Source: Hymenopus coronatus
Taxonomy: Eukaryota > Arthropoda > Insecta > Mantodea > Hymenopodidae
Direction: 5' to 3'
DNA length: 64,000 nucleotides
Assembly: GCA_030762935.1 (NCBI GenBank)
Contig: CM060897.1
Location: 116,036,676-116,100,675 of the forward strand
Numbering within the stretch: position 1 is the stretch's first letter; each line of letters begins with the position of its first letter. A program made the translations under genes and the position numbers. Below the pieces are notes generated by a model. The model saw nothing but the letters and a program-made list of their open reading frames with translations. It was not told the DNA's origin and ran no database searches. Shown in pieces: positions 24,187 to 35,312 of this stretch.

Positions 24187-25024
24187 TCTGTGTTCCATTC
24201 TCATGACTTTGTCTACATCTCTGCAACAAATTAGTGTTAAAAAGCCCATGCTTCCATTTACTTCATGCTAATTGAGAAAAATTAGCAAAATTAGTCTTAT
24301 TACTTGCTTCCATAGGTTAAAGTGATGGTCAAAAGCTGGTTGCTATGTGACTGAAGTTTCTTTGTTTGTATGGCCAGAAGTCAATAAATTATTCTATGAG
24401 AAAGGTATGTTTTTTAAAGCTGAAACCAGAAATTAGGAATATCTAAAAAACAATAAACACCACGAAAAAATGTATGTAACATAAACAGTGTATTTTAACG
24501 CGCCCTACATTTTTGTGTGGTAAATGTTTGTCCATCTCTCACACTTTAGCTGTTCTACAAAATTCCTTAAAATTCATCCAGAATAAAGAAGACTATTCCC
24601 AGATAATTGAGGATATACATTTTATTTGTCGGGTAAATATTTTTAATATACGATATTTTAATCAAAATTGTTAGAGGCATTCTTAAGAAAATCAACGTTT
24701 TCAAAAAAGTTCCATGTTAAGGGTAGTTAGGGGTGGGGGGATTTTCTTGAAAATCTTTGTGTCACATCCTTGAAAGATACCAAGCTAAAATAACAAGTTT
24801 AGTATTTAACGGTCTTGTCGTTTTTGAGGTATGCTTCACACAGATACACATTCATAATACAGGCAGACAGACAGACACACACACACACACATGTGATGAT
24901 TTTTCTAAAAATGCTTTTTTTTTTTTTATTATTCAGGAGGTCTCAAAACATATATTTTTAGTGAAACCTCGGTATCGAATTTTTGGGTGCATTACACTAT
25001 GTACATAGCACGTATAGAGAAAGT
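24187..25024 (+). repeat. XR1, full length, forward
   Basis: 838 bases from TCTGTGTTCCATTC to CGTATAGAGAAAGT. The tract before the tail mixes CAGA and CA units (24859-24893). Confidence 0.9.
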
Positions 25025-25167
25025 AAAAATAATTTAATCAGCATTGTAATGTTTACATATACCCATTAATTCATTGAAACTGCGAATTATAAACTTTATG
25101 CGAATAAACTATACCTCATCCCTATTACGAAAGTTAACGTCACTTATAACCTGAGGTAACAGTTTTT

Positions 25168-25958
25168 ACTTTTACTAGCACACGTGCAAGACAGAGAAAT
25201 TTTTGCACTCCACTCAAGAATTCAAAACTGAGACTTCACCGGAAATATACCTTTGTTCTGAGGCCCCCTGAATCAAAAATTAGCATTTTTAGAAAAAGGT
25301 TTGTGTCTGTGTATGGGTAATGTAAATCAAAAACGAAAAATCAGATAAATGCTAAACTGTGTATTTAGGTTTACTAACTTCTAAGGATGAGACACAAAGG
25401 TTTTATAGGAAAATCCTCCCTCCCCTACTACCAGTTTCATGGGACATTTTTCGAATGTTTCGATTTTCTCAAAAATGGCTCCAGCGATTTTAATCAAATA
25501 CCATATGTGTAATATATATTTTATAACAAAAAATTATGTCTTGAATTTTCTATAACTCCCGAAGACCTCTGTATTAAGTATGCATTTTCTAGAACTCGTA
25601 AACTGTAAGATTATTTTGTATAACTTGTATAGATTTCATTAAAAGAAATTTGTTTTTAGAATTTACAGTATCCGAGATGCTATTGCTATCAATTTTAAAC
25701 TCCATCAACTTTTTTTCAATTGGGAAGTCAATTTAATTTCATCTCTTTCTTTTATTCCCGGAAATTCAAAACATAGCGACAGCTTTTAAAATATTTTATT
25801 ATCGCTTTAGCCTTGTGTATTCTCTTATTTCCGTTATATGTATATGGAAGCAAGTAATAGGACTAATTCTGCTAATGCTTATTTCGATTTGTACGATGTG
25901 AATATTAAAATAATATTTTATAAGAAAGGAGAAAGTCGTGGATTGGAACATTAATTGA
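25168..25958 (-). repeat. XR1, nearly full length, reverse, divergent
   Basis: Starts ACTTTTACTAGCACACG. It carries CATCTCTTTCTTTTATTCCCG in place of the usual TCCATACAAACAAAGG segment, a variant also seen at 61595-62262. Confidence 0.75.
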
Positions 25959-27029
25959 TTTTAATCTCCTAACGGCTATTGAAGGAATCTGGATAATCTA
26001 TTTGCTCACTCAAAAAATAAACTTAACACCTCGTTTTCCCAAATGACTATACAGAAATTATTAAATATCCCAGGAGAATAGATTCAAAAGCTATTGTCTC
26101 AACTAATTTGTATTTCATAAAGCGCTGTGGATAAAAGCACGATTTTTTACTTACACTGATTTTAATAACTGACTGGCTCTAGATCAAAGAGTACCTTTCA
26201 TTCAACGTATAAATTGCTTTTCTTTCCTTTAAGCGAACAAAATAAAATCTAATATTTACATTTTACTGAGCTATTCTAGAAGTTGTTTAAAGCTAATAGG
26301 TAATAACAAAGGGTGCCATGGCGACTGTTAGACCGCTCAGCTCTCGCTGAAATGATTCTAGTTCGATGGCAGGGGATAGTACCGATGTATGTGGTAGACA
26401 AAGCGGTGAATGGGCGGGTTTTCTAGCTCCGGTTTCCCATGTCATTTGTTTCATCAATTTTCCATCAACTTTCCGATCATCCATTTCGCCTGCATTTCAT
26501 GTAACCTTCTTGTTCATCTCATACATGGCTATGGGCCGATCCCCCGTTTCGTGTTCGTCACGTTGAGCCTCTGATCCTAGGCACTCGTGTTTAAGTCCTT
26601 AGGGTATACGTTTTTCATAAGTAAAGGGTAACCTGACTAAATAAATAAGATAATAATACATTTACAATAATAATACTAATAATAATAGTAACAATAAGTG
26701 GAGAGTAACCTGAATAAATAAGATAATAATAAAGTAATAATAATTTAAACTATTTTACTTAACCAATATACAAAATAGTTTTAAGGGCTCCTTAGGCGAT
26801 AAATCCATCTATAGGTTTACAACTTAGAAAAGAATGTTCAAAAGAAACTGTTGCTGCTAGACAGGCTGCTTCCCCCACCCTTACCTCCCTCCCTAACACG
26901 CTAATGACGCGTACTATTTGAACAACTCTTAACCCCCAATCATCAACTCCCTTCCTAACTCTTCACCAGCCATCGTCACTGTAAAGGAATGTGCTGTTTG
27001 CGCACTCGCACCTAGCGGAGGAAGGAAGC
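25959..27029. other. Unique sequence with a possible tRNA-like patch and a short direct repeat
   Basis: 26300-26380 contains GTTAGACCGCTCAGCTC and CTAGTTCGATGGC, which loosely resemble Pol III A and B boxes of a SINE. At 26627 and 26702 a block of about 30 bases (AACCTGA..AAATAAGATAATAATA) is repeated directly. No protein recognised. Confidence 0.3.
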
Positions 27030-27134
27030 ACATAATGACGGAAACATCCCCCTACTGTCGGACGCGCCTGCGCAGCACTTCATTCTTTACTCTGTTGTTA
27101 ACCTATAGCTCCTGTAGCCTGTTTTGTTTGTACA

Positions 27135-27380
27135 ATCTATATCATTCAATCCTCTGTCTTTTCTCCGTTGTTCTGTCACTTTTCCTTTATATTTACCAAA
27201 TACTTCCATATTTCTTTCATTCTTCTCTTTCCCTTCCCATTCAATCGTTTTATCGCTGCTAACACTCCTGACTTATCACATTTGTGTTCCAAAAATTTGT
27301 TTCATCCAATTTGTTAGCTCTTTACATTCAGCTAAACAATAAGCAGTATTGCCCTGCTACCCGCACAAAATACGATTGCC
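27135..27380 (-). pseudogene. LINE fossil, C-terminal zinc-knuckle end (family L-B)
   Basis: The minus strand reads RILCG, a stop, then GNTAYCLAECKEL and NWMKQIFG. This aligns with RCILCGEKENTAHCLIECKE in the copy at 44940-45225. The downstream DNA (GAAGAATGAAAGAAATATGG) also corresponds. Short and broken. Confidence 0.65.
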
Positions 27381-27584
27381 TTTCAAGTATTCAAAATTAA
27401 GCTAATGCTTCCCTCTCTGTAATTGTTTCTATGGTCATATCGAGCACTTTGAAAGAAAAAAAAACTGCTGATATTTTTCTCGTTGAACTGGAGGGTTTCT
27501 TAATTTTACTTTTTTCCAGTTTTATGTTATTAAACATACAAGCATCCACTCTTACTTTCATACACCGAGACTCTGTGAGGAATG

Positions 27585-27690
27585 GGAAATGATTATATTT
27601 GAAGTAAAATTTCCCTTCCCAGTCGGTAATCGAACTCAGGGTGAGAAGCTGATCACTAGACTACAGGGACAGTCTATTTCGTCTCTTGTT
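27585..27690 (-). mobile_element. tRNA-like SINE head
   Basis: The minus strand has TGTAGTCTAGTGATCAGC (A-box-like) and CCCTGAGTTCGATTACC (B box) at tRNA-like spacing, in a GC-richer patch. No full tRNA cloverleaf could be assembled, so a SINE remnant is preferred to a tRNA gene. Confidence 0.45.
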
Positions 27691-27709
27691 TAGTTCTTGG
27701 ATATATCTA

Positions 27710-28290
27710 CATATTTGCTCCCTAGTCTGGTGGACCAAGGCGCAGCAATCAACACAGCTAAACTGGCGAATTTCAAAAGAGTTGTCTATTTAATTGTTAC
27801 TGGTGCCTTTAAAACTGTATTGGAAACCGTCCTGGGAATTATATCTTAGGGCAGAAGCAAATCTTGCAACTTACAGGTTGATTAACACAAATAATTGGAG
27901 AAGGAGTGGACATAACCTGATCCAAGACTCTGTGGAAAAAATTACATTTACAACAATGAGATCTGATCTCTGATAACTGAATATTACTTTGACCACTTTT
28001 ACCAAGATACAGATTGGAAATCGGCAATACTGGTCTAGTAAACAAATCGCGGAAAGATTCCAGACCCTCTGACGGTGTTTACAGATGGCTCAATATATGG
28101 AGAACGCTCTGTTGCAGGAATACGTGCATCTCCGAATACAGAACTTATCAATTCATTGCATTTTAGGCAGAGATATTTACAATCCTAGCCTGTGCAAAAG
28201 AAGGCTAGTAAAGGGCTTCATAGGTAAATATCTACTCATCCTCTCTGACAGTCAGCCTGCTTTAAGGGTATTTATGAGTGAAATTTCATG
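27710..28290 (+). pseudogene. Jockey/R1-type LINE fossil: post-RT region and RNase H start (family L-A)
   Basis: In shifting + frames: CSLVWWTKAQQ, then LANFKRVVYLIVTGAFKTV and LETVLGI (the connector after the reverse transcriptase), RAEANLATYRLINT and WRRSGHNLIQDSVE, then the RNase H opening FTDGSIYGERSVAGIRA at about 28080, AEIFTILACAKEG and LLILSDSQPAL. These are the D, E and D motif blocks of a LINE RNase H domain. At least three frame breaks and an in-frame stop before AEIF show it is dead. It continues at 29085 after an interruption. Confidence 0.8.
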
Positions 28291-29084
28291 AAAAAATCAC
28301 AAAAAAAAAATGTACACTAGGCGCCATTTTAAATGTTTTAACTGGTGCCATAGCAAAACAGAGGTGAAATTGTACGGACACGGCAAGAAAAACTTCAGTT
28401 CGACAAAATCACATTTGCATCAAGTAAAGTAAAAACAAAATTCTGCAGCAGAAAAGCAGCAATTCAACAAGAAAAGGACACAAAAGACAGCAGCAGAGGA
28501 AAGGAAAACTGAGGGTCCAATCTACCAACCTGATGGATTTAAATGTGAGTCATGCATTCAAATCTTTACTTGTGTTTTTGCTATTGATATTTTCAACATT
28601 TTTCTTCCTGTAAAATATTCCTTCTGGAGCAGTTTTTATGTTCCACAAATAAAATTTGCTGTACATGTTCACAGAAGTCAATAAATAAGAGTTGCTATAG
28701 GTTTTACTATCTCTTATGTTATATTTTTATGACAAAAAAACCACATTCATTATTTTAAACATTTTTCGAGCCTAAACCAAAGAAAACACATAGAAACCTA
28801 GGGCAATTTAAAAAAATACATGTATTATGAATCTAGAATTAAAATATTACACCAACATTCTATTTTTTCTTTTTTGCACAAAGGGAGTTTTTTAATGACG
28901 TGACAAAACATAAACAAATTTGACCATAACCTCCAAACCATTAGAGCAAAATGGATGAAACTTGCTCTGTAACTTATTTGCATTATATTTGACCTGAGGT
29001 ATAGCTTTCAAGAAATTAGCATCATTAGTTTAGTTAATTGTCTTTAAAAGAGCTTAAGTCACACTAATTGAATTCTAAATTGGT
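28291..29084 (+). mobile_element. Unidentified insertion within the LINE RNase H domain
   Basis: LINE RNase H domains normally have about 40-50 residues between the SDSQ motif and the GHxGxxGNE motif; here about 800 bases separate them. A frame open without ATG at 28420-28680 includes KTEGPIYQPDGF, followed by AATGTGAGT, which would fit a splice donor. I cannot assign the family, and no target duplication was found. Confidence 0.4.
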
Positions 29085-29279
29085 GTGAAATGCCTCCAAA
29101 CATTGCTAATACTGTACTGCTAAGATGGGTGCAAGACCATGAAGGTACTGGGGGCAATGAAAAATCTGATCAGCTAGCCAAAAGTGGAGTCAAAAGTCCT
29201 ATGTACTGAACTTCTCTGCGGTATAAGTAAATCGCATTCTAGAACCGCAGTAAAAGAATGGTTTACAAAACAGAAAAAT
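29085..29279 (+). pseudogene. L-A LINE fossil, RNase H end
   Basis: LLRWVQDHEGTGGNEKSDQL matches the (V/W)xGHxGxxGNExAD(E/Q)LA end of a LINE RNase H, with GH changed to DH. After it come CGISKSHSRTAVKEWFTKQK, the usual linker to the C-terminal domain. Confidence 0.75.
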
Positions 29280-29790
29280 AAATTTCTCTAGCTGTTATAC
29301 AAACAAATTTTCTTACACAAGATTAATCTAGATAAGCATTCGCTTAATACTTATCTCTAATTACTTGTTTCCTTATATATAGGAGGAAAATAAGAAAATA
29401 CATCAAAGATATAGCCAATTTTTTTAAAAGCTGGTCGGTATGTGAAACAATTGAGGTTCGGTTCGTTTTGCATAGTTCCGTGTGAGAAACCAATAACAAT
29501 GAATATCTTGAGAAAGCTCAACATTACAAGAAAATCCTATATGATATACATTATGTATTTTGACATAATCTATATTTTTATAATAAGTTTTTGACTGTCT
29601 CTTTCAGTTTAACCGTAATGCAGAACTCTGCAAAACTCAATTTGAATAAAAAACTCTTCGCAGGATATATTCAGAAAATTCGAAAATGTACATTTTATTG
29701 TAATGTAAATACTTTTATATTAATCAAAATCGTTAAGAGCCATTTTTCAGAAAATCAAAATTTTTGAAAAATGTTCCATATAAAGGGTGA
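29280..29790 (+). repeat. XR1 head-to-middle fragment inside the L-A LINE
   Basis: Begins near TTTCTCTAGC, has TTACTTGTTTCCTTATATA and the TAGCCAATTTT..GCTGG block, and stops at CCATATAAAGGGTGA. It lies between the RNase H and C-terminal parts of one LINE. Neither XR1 end is intact, so the insertion site is not exact. Confidence 0.75.
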
Positions 29791-30170
29791 AAAGATGGAA
29801 CACTTCTTGTCAATCACTATGTAAATTCACAATTAAAGAACCCGAAGCAGCTTTCAAAAAGCACCTGCGCACTGTGGGTATTATCCACGAGATACCAGTT
29901 GCAGCTTTGTAGGCAGCAAAAGGAAACCGCTAGTCATTTGCTACTGGATCGCAAGGCTCTAGGGAGAAGAAGATATCCTCTCTTTGGGGCTACAAAATTG
30001 GATAGATTAAAAGATCCTATCTCTGGAAAAGGACTCCTGGAGCTGACAAAAGCCAAGGAGCTTAAGTTCCTATGATAAGATGAAGGAATTACACAAAATA
30101 TCCTTGGGTCATAGTGCAAGGCCTTTTAAGTCCTTTAAAACCCCAATTGTTCTACTACACACCTGTCTAA
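29791..30170 (+). pseudogene. L-A LINE fossil, C-terminal end
   Basis: KKHLRTVGIIHEIPV, then QQKETASHLLLDRKALGRRR (the CxxxxETxxHxLxxCxAL knuckle with both cysteines changed), LFGATKLDRLKDPISGKG and LLELTKAKEL. This is the typical finish of a Jockey/R1-type ORF2. A + frame stop near 29910 and others disrupt it. Confidence 0.8.
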
Positions 30171-30244
30171 AACCCTATTATTTTTGGTACAAAAAAAACA
30201 ATTGCTTATTTTAGCTCACCCGATATTTTCCATTTATCTAGGTC

Positions 30245-30655
30245 TTCTATCCTATTTTCAATTGTTATGCAAAAACCATCCAGATCTTCAGAGGCTATTC
30301 TCAGAAAACTCAAGATATATATTTTATTTTTATGTAAATATCCTTAATATTCGATACCTATTTCAAACAAATTCACTGGAATCATTTTTGACAAAATCAT
30401 AAATTTTTGAAACGTTTTTGATGTGGCGGAAGTTTTTTGAAAAGCTTCGAGTTGCATCCTTGGAAGATTGAGCTTAAAAACATATAAAGTGTGGTATTTG
30501 ACCAACTTTTTATTTTGAGTTATACTGTAAGGGCGGATGAAATACACATATATACCTTTTTCTAAAAACGTGTATTTGGGTAACCTATTTTTGTTGAAAC
30601 ACAATATATTTTCTACCTACTATGTACTTTTTACATATGTGCTAGAGAAAATAAA
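30245..30655 (+). repeat. XR1 tail half, forward, 'GCTAGAGAAAA' variant
   Basis: From ATGCAAAAACCATCCAG through GTGTGGTATTTGACC to the hairpin ending TGTGCTAGAGAAAAT. The CA tract is almost absent, which is unusual. Confidence 0.75.
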
Positions 30656-30659
30656 TTGT

Positions 30660-30765
30660 TTCAGGGGTCGGTAAAATATCTATTTCCACTAAAATGTCGA
30701 TATATAAATTTGGCTGGACTGTTATACTTTCTCTAGTTATTATGTACACTGTACGTGGTAGAGTA
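30660..30765 (+). repeat. XR1 tail fragment, forward
   Basis: CAGGGGTCGGTAAAATATC to GTACACTGTACGTGGTAGAG. A second tail directly after the previous one, as at 4150. Confidence 0.65.
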
Positions 30766-31221
30766 TTAATAGTTATTTATATGTATTATAAGTGGCTTAA
30801 ATAGACCATTATTTGTGAGTGGGATAGTTCTTATGAGCAAATAATAATAGTCTAATAAGCCACGTGTAATATACAACGTTTTATCTTATCCTAATATATT
30901 ATCTGAAATATTCTTATATTTAGTAATATTATTAGAGACGTTATTACGAGAAATTGAATTTTAGTCGTGACGTAGTCATTGATGGTTTGTTGCTGCGCAA
31001 CCCCGCTGGAATAAACAGTTTCAATTCTGGTTGTTTAAACTGCACCAAATAAATTAATAAATTAATGAGAATAGACATTTCCGAAGAAATTTTAGATTAT
31101 GCTAAAAAATCTGTACTTCACTTTTTTTACCCGACAAGGAATGTTTATTACTTAAAGAATGAGGATCTGTCAAAGGAGTTAAAATAATTTACATTTCACA
31201 ATGAAATAAAGACTCATTTTC
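30766..31221. other. Unique AT-rich sequence
   Basis: Nothing recognised. Confidence 0.4.
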
Positions 31222-31917
31222 ACTTTCTCTACACGTATTATGTACACAGCGTATACAGAAGGTATTACATTGAAAAAATTCGATACCGAGATTTCACTGG
31301 AAATAAACGTTTTAGAGTCCCCTGTATTCAAAAAAGGCATTTTTAGAAAAAGGTCCATGTGTGTGTCCGTGTGTCTGCGAACACGATATCTAACAAACTA
31401 AAATTCGGTAAAGTACCAAACTTTATATTTAAGTTTAGTATTATTCAAGGATGCAACTGAAAGGTTTGGAGGGAAATTCCATCTTCCCATAAACATTTTT
31501 CGAAAATGTTGATGTTCTCAAAAATGCCGTATATTAAAGACATTTTGACGCAAATAAAGCCTATATCTTGCATTTTCTGGGAATAATCTCTGAAGACTAC
31601 TTTCTTTACGCTGGATAAATTTTACTAGATTTTGCATAACCGTAAGATTTACTACACAAAAAAAATTTAGATCTTGTTAAAACACACAATTTATATCATA
31701 TACATTTTTTTCGTAGAGCTGACCATTTTTAAATATTGTTTATTTTTGTTTCAGTTTTTTAAATTACTTTTACTGCATTTCATTATTTCCTTTCTTCTTA
31801 AAAAACATTTCTGCTAATATTTATCCTGATTAGAATGAAATAGATAGTAGCTTGAGCTTTTTATCAATAATTTGTTAAAGAAATGTAGAGAAAGTCGTGT
31901 GAATGGAACACATAAGA
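31222..31917 (-). repeat. XR1, end-to-end but internally shortened, reverse
   Basis: 696 bases with an intact hairpin end (ACTTTCTCTACACG) and head (GGAACACATAAGA). The GTCAACTCCTG..CAACCAGC segment is deleted. T-runs flank it. Confidence 0.85.
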
Positions 31918-32555
31918 TTTTTTGTTGTTTCCTAGCATACATGAAATATATAGGATAGGAGAAAAGTGCTTCTATCTTGCCCATGGTGTTACGAAACGAA
32001 GGTCATTGCAAAATAAAACCTTACGTTTAACGTTTTGTAATATCCGCTATTATGTTAAGTACAATGTTACGTACTGGCATTATTTGCAGCTCTGTCGACA
32101 TGTTTCCTGACAAATTGTAACCGCTGAGCATTTTCAAATCCGAGTTTTACCGTAGGGGTGCAGAATGCGTGTAACATTTCCCAATGTAATCAAATGATGC
32201 AGTTTATATCCTTGCTAAACCATTACTGCCTGGACCGTCTGTCACAAGAATCCTTTGAATCCTACCATCCATCCTCTCCTTTCATCGTATCGACGTGTGA
32301 GCTAGATCCCAGGGATAAAATTATCTAACAAGGTACATGCAGTGTTTGGAACAGGAAATAACTGCTCCAATATCCTGATTAAATTCCGGAATACTGCAGA
32401 TTCACTCAGTGGAAAAAAAAAACAAAAAAAAAAAACAACAACAAAAAAACAGGAAAAAGTACACGAGCTGATGATGGGTTTAAACATACCAGAACTAGCA
32501 GAGCGACAAGATCTTCCACTTAAACTGATGCATGTGCTAATCTAGTAGCAAGAAA
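31918..32555. other. Unique sequence, no gene recognised
   Basis: An A/AAC-rich run lies at 32413-32452. No family match. Confidence 0.4.
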
Positions 32556-32559
32556 AGAA

Positions 32560-32831
32560 ATTGACACCTTTTAGAAATGGGAAATAGATTGGGAAAATAC
32601 AACAAAAGGACAGAAGACGAAACAAGATCATCCTATCGTAGCAAATCCGCTAGAACGAAGAATCAAATTAACAACAAATTGCACTACCATCCTAACAGGA
32701 CACGGCAGACTCAGGAATACTGTTATAGGTTCCATATAATCGACGACCTACTTGCATATGTAGAAGAGGATACCAAACAACAAATCACATTTTATACGAC
32801 TGTAACATGTTGAACAACCAAAGGGGAAAAA
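32560..32831 (+). pseudogene. LINE fossil, C-terminal knuckle region (family L-D), first part
   Basis: The + frames give PLERRIKLTTNCTTILTGHG and RLRN, then RFHIIDD, then HILYDCNMLNNQR. This is the ILTGHG..LR.YL.RF.IID..CPC....T..HIL..C order that ends many animal LINE ORF2 proteins. The cysteine pair is lost and frames change twice. The sequence is cut by XR1 directly after NNQRGK and resumes at 33698. Confidence 0.75.
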
Positions 32832-33697
32832 ATCGGATATGTTCCATTCACAAGACTTTCTCTATATCTCTGCAACAAATTATTGTGAGAACGCTTATGC
32901 TTCTATTTACTTCATGCTAATCGAGAAAAAAAATAACTGAAATAGTCATATTACTTGTTTCCTTGTAAGTAGAAACGAAATAAGGGAGTACCATAGGTTA
33001 AAATGATAGCCAAAAGCTGGTTGCTATGTGTCTGAAGTTCCTTTGTTTGTATGGACAGGAGTTGACAAATTCCTGTATGGGAAAAGTATAACTTCTTAAA
33101 GCTGAAACAAACAACAAGAAACATCTCAAAAACGTTCAACTCCACGAAAAAAATTAATGTAACATAAATTGCGAGTCTTAATGCGCTATATGTTTTTTGT
33201 GGTAAGTTTTTGTCCTTCTCTTACGGTTAAGCAGTTATGCAAAATTCCGTAAAATCATATCCAGAATAAAGTAGCCTTCAGAGGTTATTCCCATAAAATT
33301 CAAGATAAACATTTTATTTGTCAGGTAAATAAATATCTTTAATATACAACATTTTAATTAAAATCGTAAGGGCCATTTTTGAGAAAATAAAATTTTTCGA
33401 TATTTTTTCCATGTAAAGTGTAATTTGTGTGAGGGCATTTTTCTCAAAATCTTCCTGTCCTATCTCTGGAAGATACTAAACTTAAATCAAAGTTTGGTGT
33501 TTTACCGACTTTTCTTTATTGATTTGTCGTGTTCACAGACACACGGACACATACATACGGACCTTTTTCTGAAAATGTTCTTTTTGGATACAGGGGATCC
33601 TAAATCATATATTTCCGGTGAAATCTCGGTATCGAATTTTTGGGTAGAGTGTATTACATTCTCTATATATTATGTACATAGTAAGTGTAGAGAAAGT
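32832..33697 (+). repeat. XR1, full length, forward: reference copy with exact ends
   Basis: 866 bases, starting TCGGATATGTTCC and ending GTGTAGAGAAAGT, with A6 immediately left and A5 immediately right. It splits a LINE C-terminal frame, and removing it with one A5 restores the reading order (CAAAGGGG, A5, TTAAGGG), so the ends are defined by the host frame. Internal order: head; GCTAATCGAG; CTGGTTGCTATGTG; ACAGGAGTTGACAAATTCCT; TTACGGTT; CCATGTAAAG; AAGTTTGGTGTTT (palindrome, degenerate here); ACACGGACAC tract; TTTCCGGTGAAATCTCGG; hairpin. No protein-coding content. Confidence 0.92.
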
Positions 33698-33811
33698 AAA
33701 AATTAAGGGTAAAAATAAGAAGGAAAGAAGCCAAATGACCAGCAGTAATAGGAGAATTTCTAAAATATTTCTGAGTATATGTGAATACCATTAACCTAGA
33801 AAGTGTAAAAT
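33698..33811 (+). pseudogene. LINE fossil L-D, final residues
   Basis: KEAK, stop, PAVIGEFLKYF, stop, VYVNTINLESVK resembles the W(P)xxxxEL...YL..F..FVNSIDF.K end of this LINE type and follows XR1 directly. Confidence 0.55.
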
Positions 33812-34745
33812 AACTAACACAAAACGGTAACTTAGTCACCCATAAAACAAAACAAAATAGAAAAACAGATTCGCAAACATCATTATGTAAGCAAAAAAAG
33901 ATGTTAAACACAGGAAATTAGACATATAGCATTATAAATGTTATGGAATTTGTGAATGTATAAAGATATTTAAAAAAAAACTTTCAAACTGAGACTTTGG
34001 AAGCCTTTGTTAGTGTTGGAAAGATCTTCAGGGACAACACAGTCAATGAAATTTCAAATTTACATATTTCTGTATAGATTTCTCTAAACATTTTACTGTG
34101 ATTACATTGTTATATGTTACCAGATTTCATTCACATTAGATAAATACTTTGTAAGGTATCAAATTTTCCAAAATTATATTTTTTAAATAAATATATTACA
34201 ATATAAAAATGTTCACACGTCTAAAAATTTGAGAAAATTCGTTTAGAATTTTCTGAATTAGAGCTTACAACCACACACAAAATCTTTAATGTGTTATTGC
34301 AATAACTTTGACTATGAAATTATTATAATTTTTAAAAGATTTAGAAAATTCAATCTATAAAATTAATAATGTTTTCATATAAATAATGAAATGTTAGTTG
34401 TCACCGTTAATTTGAACCGCAAATATTTCGGAAATGGAAAGTGCTATTGATGTGCGGTTATACAGCATTAATTGGTAGTCAGGGAACTCGTACTTTTCGC
34501 TTAAAAACATATTTTAATACTAATTAGAAAGTGAGATTTTAGGAACGCATAGAGTTTAAATGGAACAATGCCTATTTACACAAACAAGATAAACGTAGGG
34601 TAAATAAGAATATCAATTGTGTTTTTTGTAAAATTCCAGTGCAAGTAGTTTACAGAAATCGAACATTGTTTGATCAATTCAACCTGCTTAGTTGCTAAGT
34701 GCGATGTTGTTATGTTTGTTTATATTGCGTATTCTGTTCGCTGAT
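33812..34745. other. Unique, strongly AT-rich sequence
   Basis: No repeat family or protein recognised. Confidence 0.4.
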
Positions 34746-34749
34746 TTCA

Positions 34750-35312
34750 TTGCAATTTTCCAGTTTGTAATAGTTCAAGCTCATGGTGTAAGGAGAGCTA
34801 TAGGAATAATGCAGTTCGTTATGTATGGTATATACGGAAACATATTGCTATAGATGTCAATCATCTTGGCAATGATTTTTATCAACCTTTTCAACCATTT
34901 ACTTGAAAGGGGTAGTATAATACTTAGAAACCGTAACAGAAACAAACAAGTGACTGGAGAAGAGCAATGTTTTGGCTGCCCTTGCAGTAGATCCGCGCAA
35001 TAGCAGTGGAAGTGGCATGAGTCAGGATTCTCCATCGACATAGGTTGCATCACATCTCTCTCCACCAAGAGCTGCATGGAAACGACTTCGATTTAACTTT
35101 TCTACATGGGAATTAAGACATGATACTCTAGATCCATTATCTATCTTGTTTAATGAAGAAGCAATATTTAATAACAATGACCAGGAAAACAGCAGACACA
35201 TGCATGAATTGTCTGTTGACATTCCGTTGGCTTCGTCAGGTAGGCCGTCAGTGTCCATGAAGTTCAAACGTGTGGTGAGGGATAGCGAAACATGAGCTCA
35301 TAGGCCTTTTTT
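34750..35312 (+). pseudogene. Tc1/mariner-type transposase fossil (N-terminal HTH to first catalytic block)
   Basis: Over changing + frames: FINLFNHLLERGSIILRNRN and KQVTGEE; NVLAALAVDPRNSSGSGMSQ (helix-turn-helix region); ILHRHRLHHISLHQELHGND; DPLSILFNEEAIFNNNDQEN with HMHELSVDIP; and WxGIAKHELIGLF. This order is that of insect DDE transposases with an N-terminal DUF4817-like domain. The first catalytic Asp, expected in LF(S/T)DEA, is Asn here (LFNEEA), and there are at least two frameshifts and a TGA for Cys. The frame continues at 36527 after an XR1 insertion. Confidence 0.75.

Noticed and set aside
32832..33697. XR1 as a Helitron
   Set aside because: It starts with TC and has a hairpin near one end, but there is no CTRR terminus and the 3' flank is A-rich rather than T. 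The A5/T5 flanks suggest a duplication, which Helitrons do not make.
32832..33697. XR1 as a SINE or processed retroposon
   Set aside because: A-runs flank both ends equally, there is no A/B box pair, and the hairpin tail has no simple 3' tail of its own.
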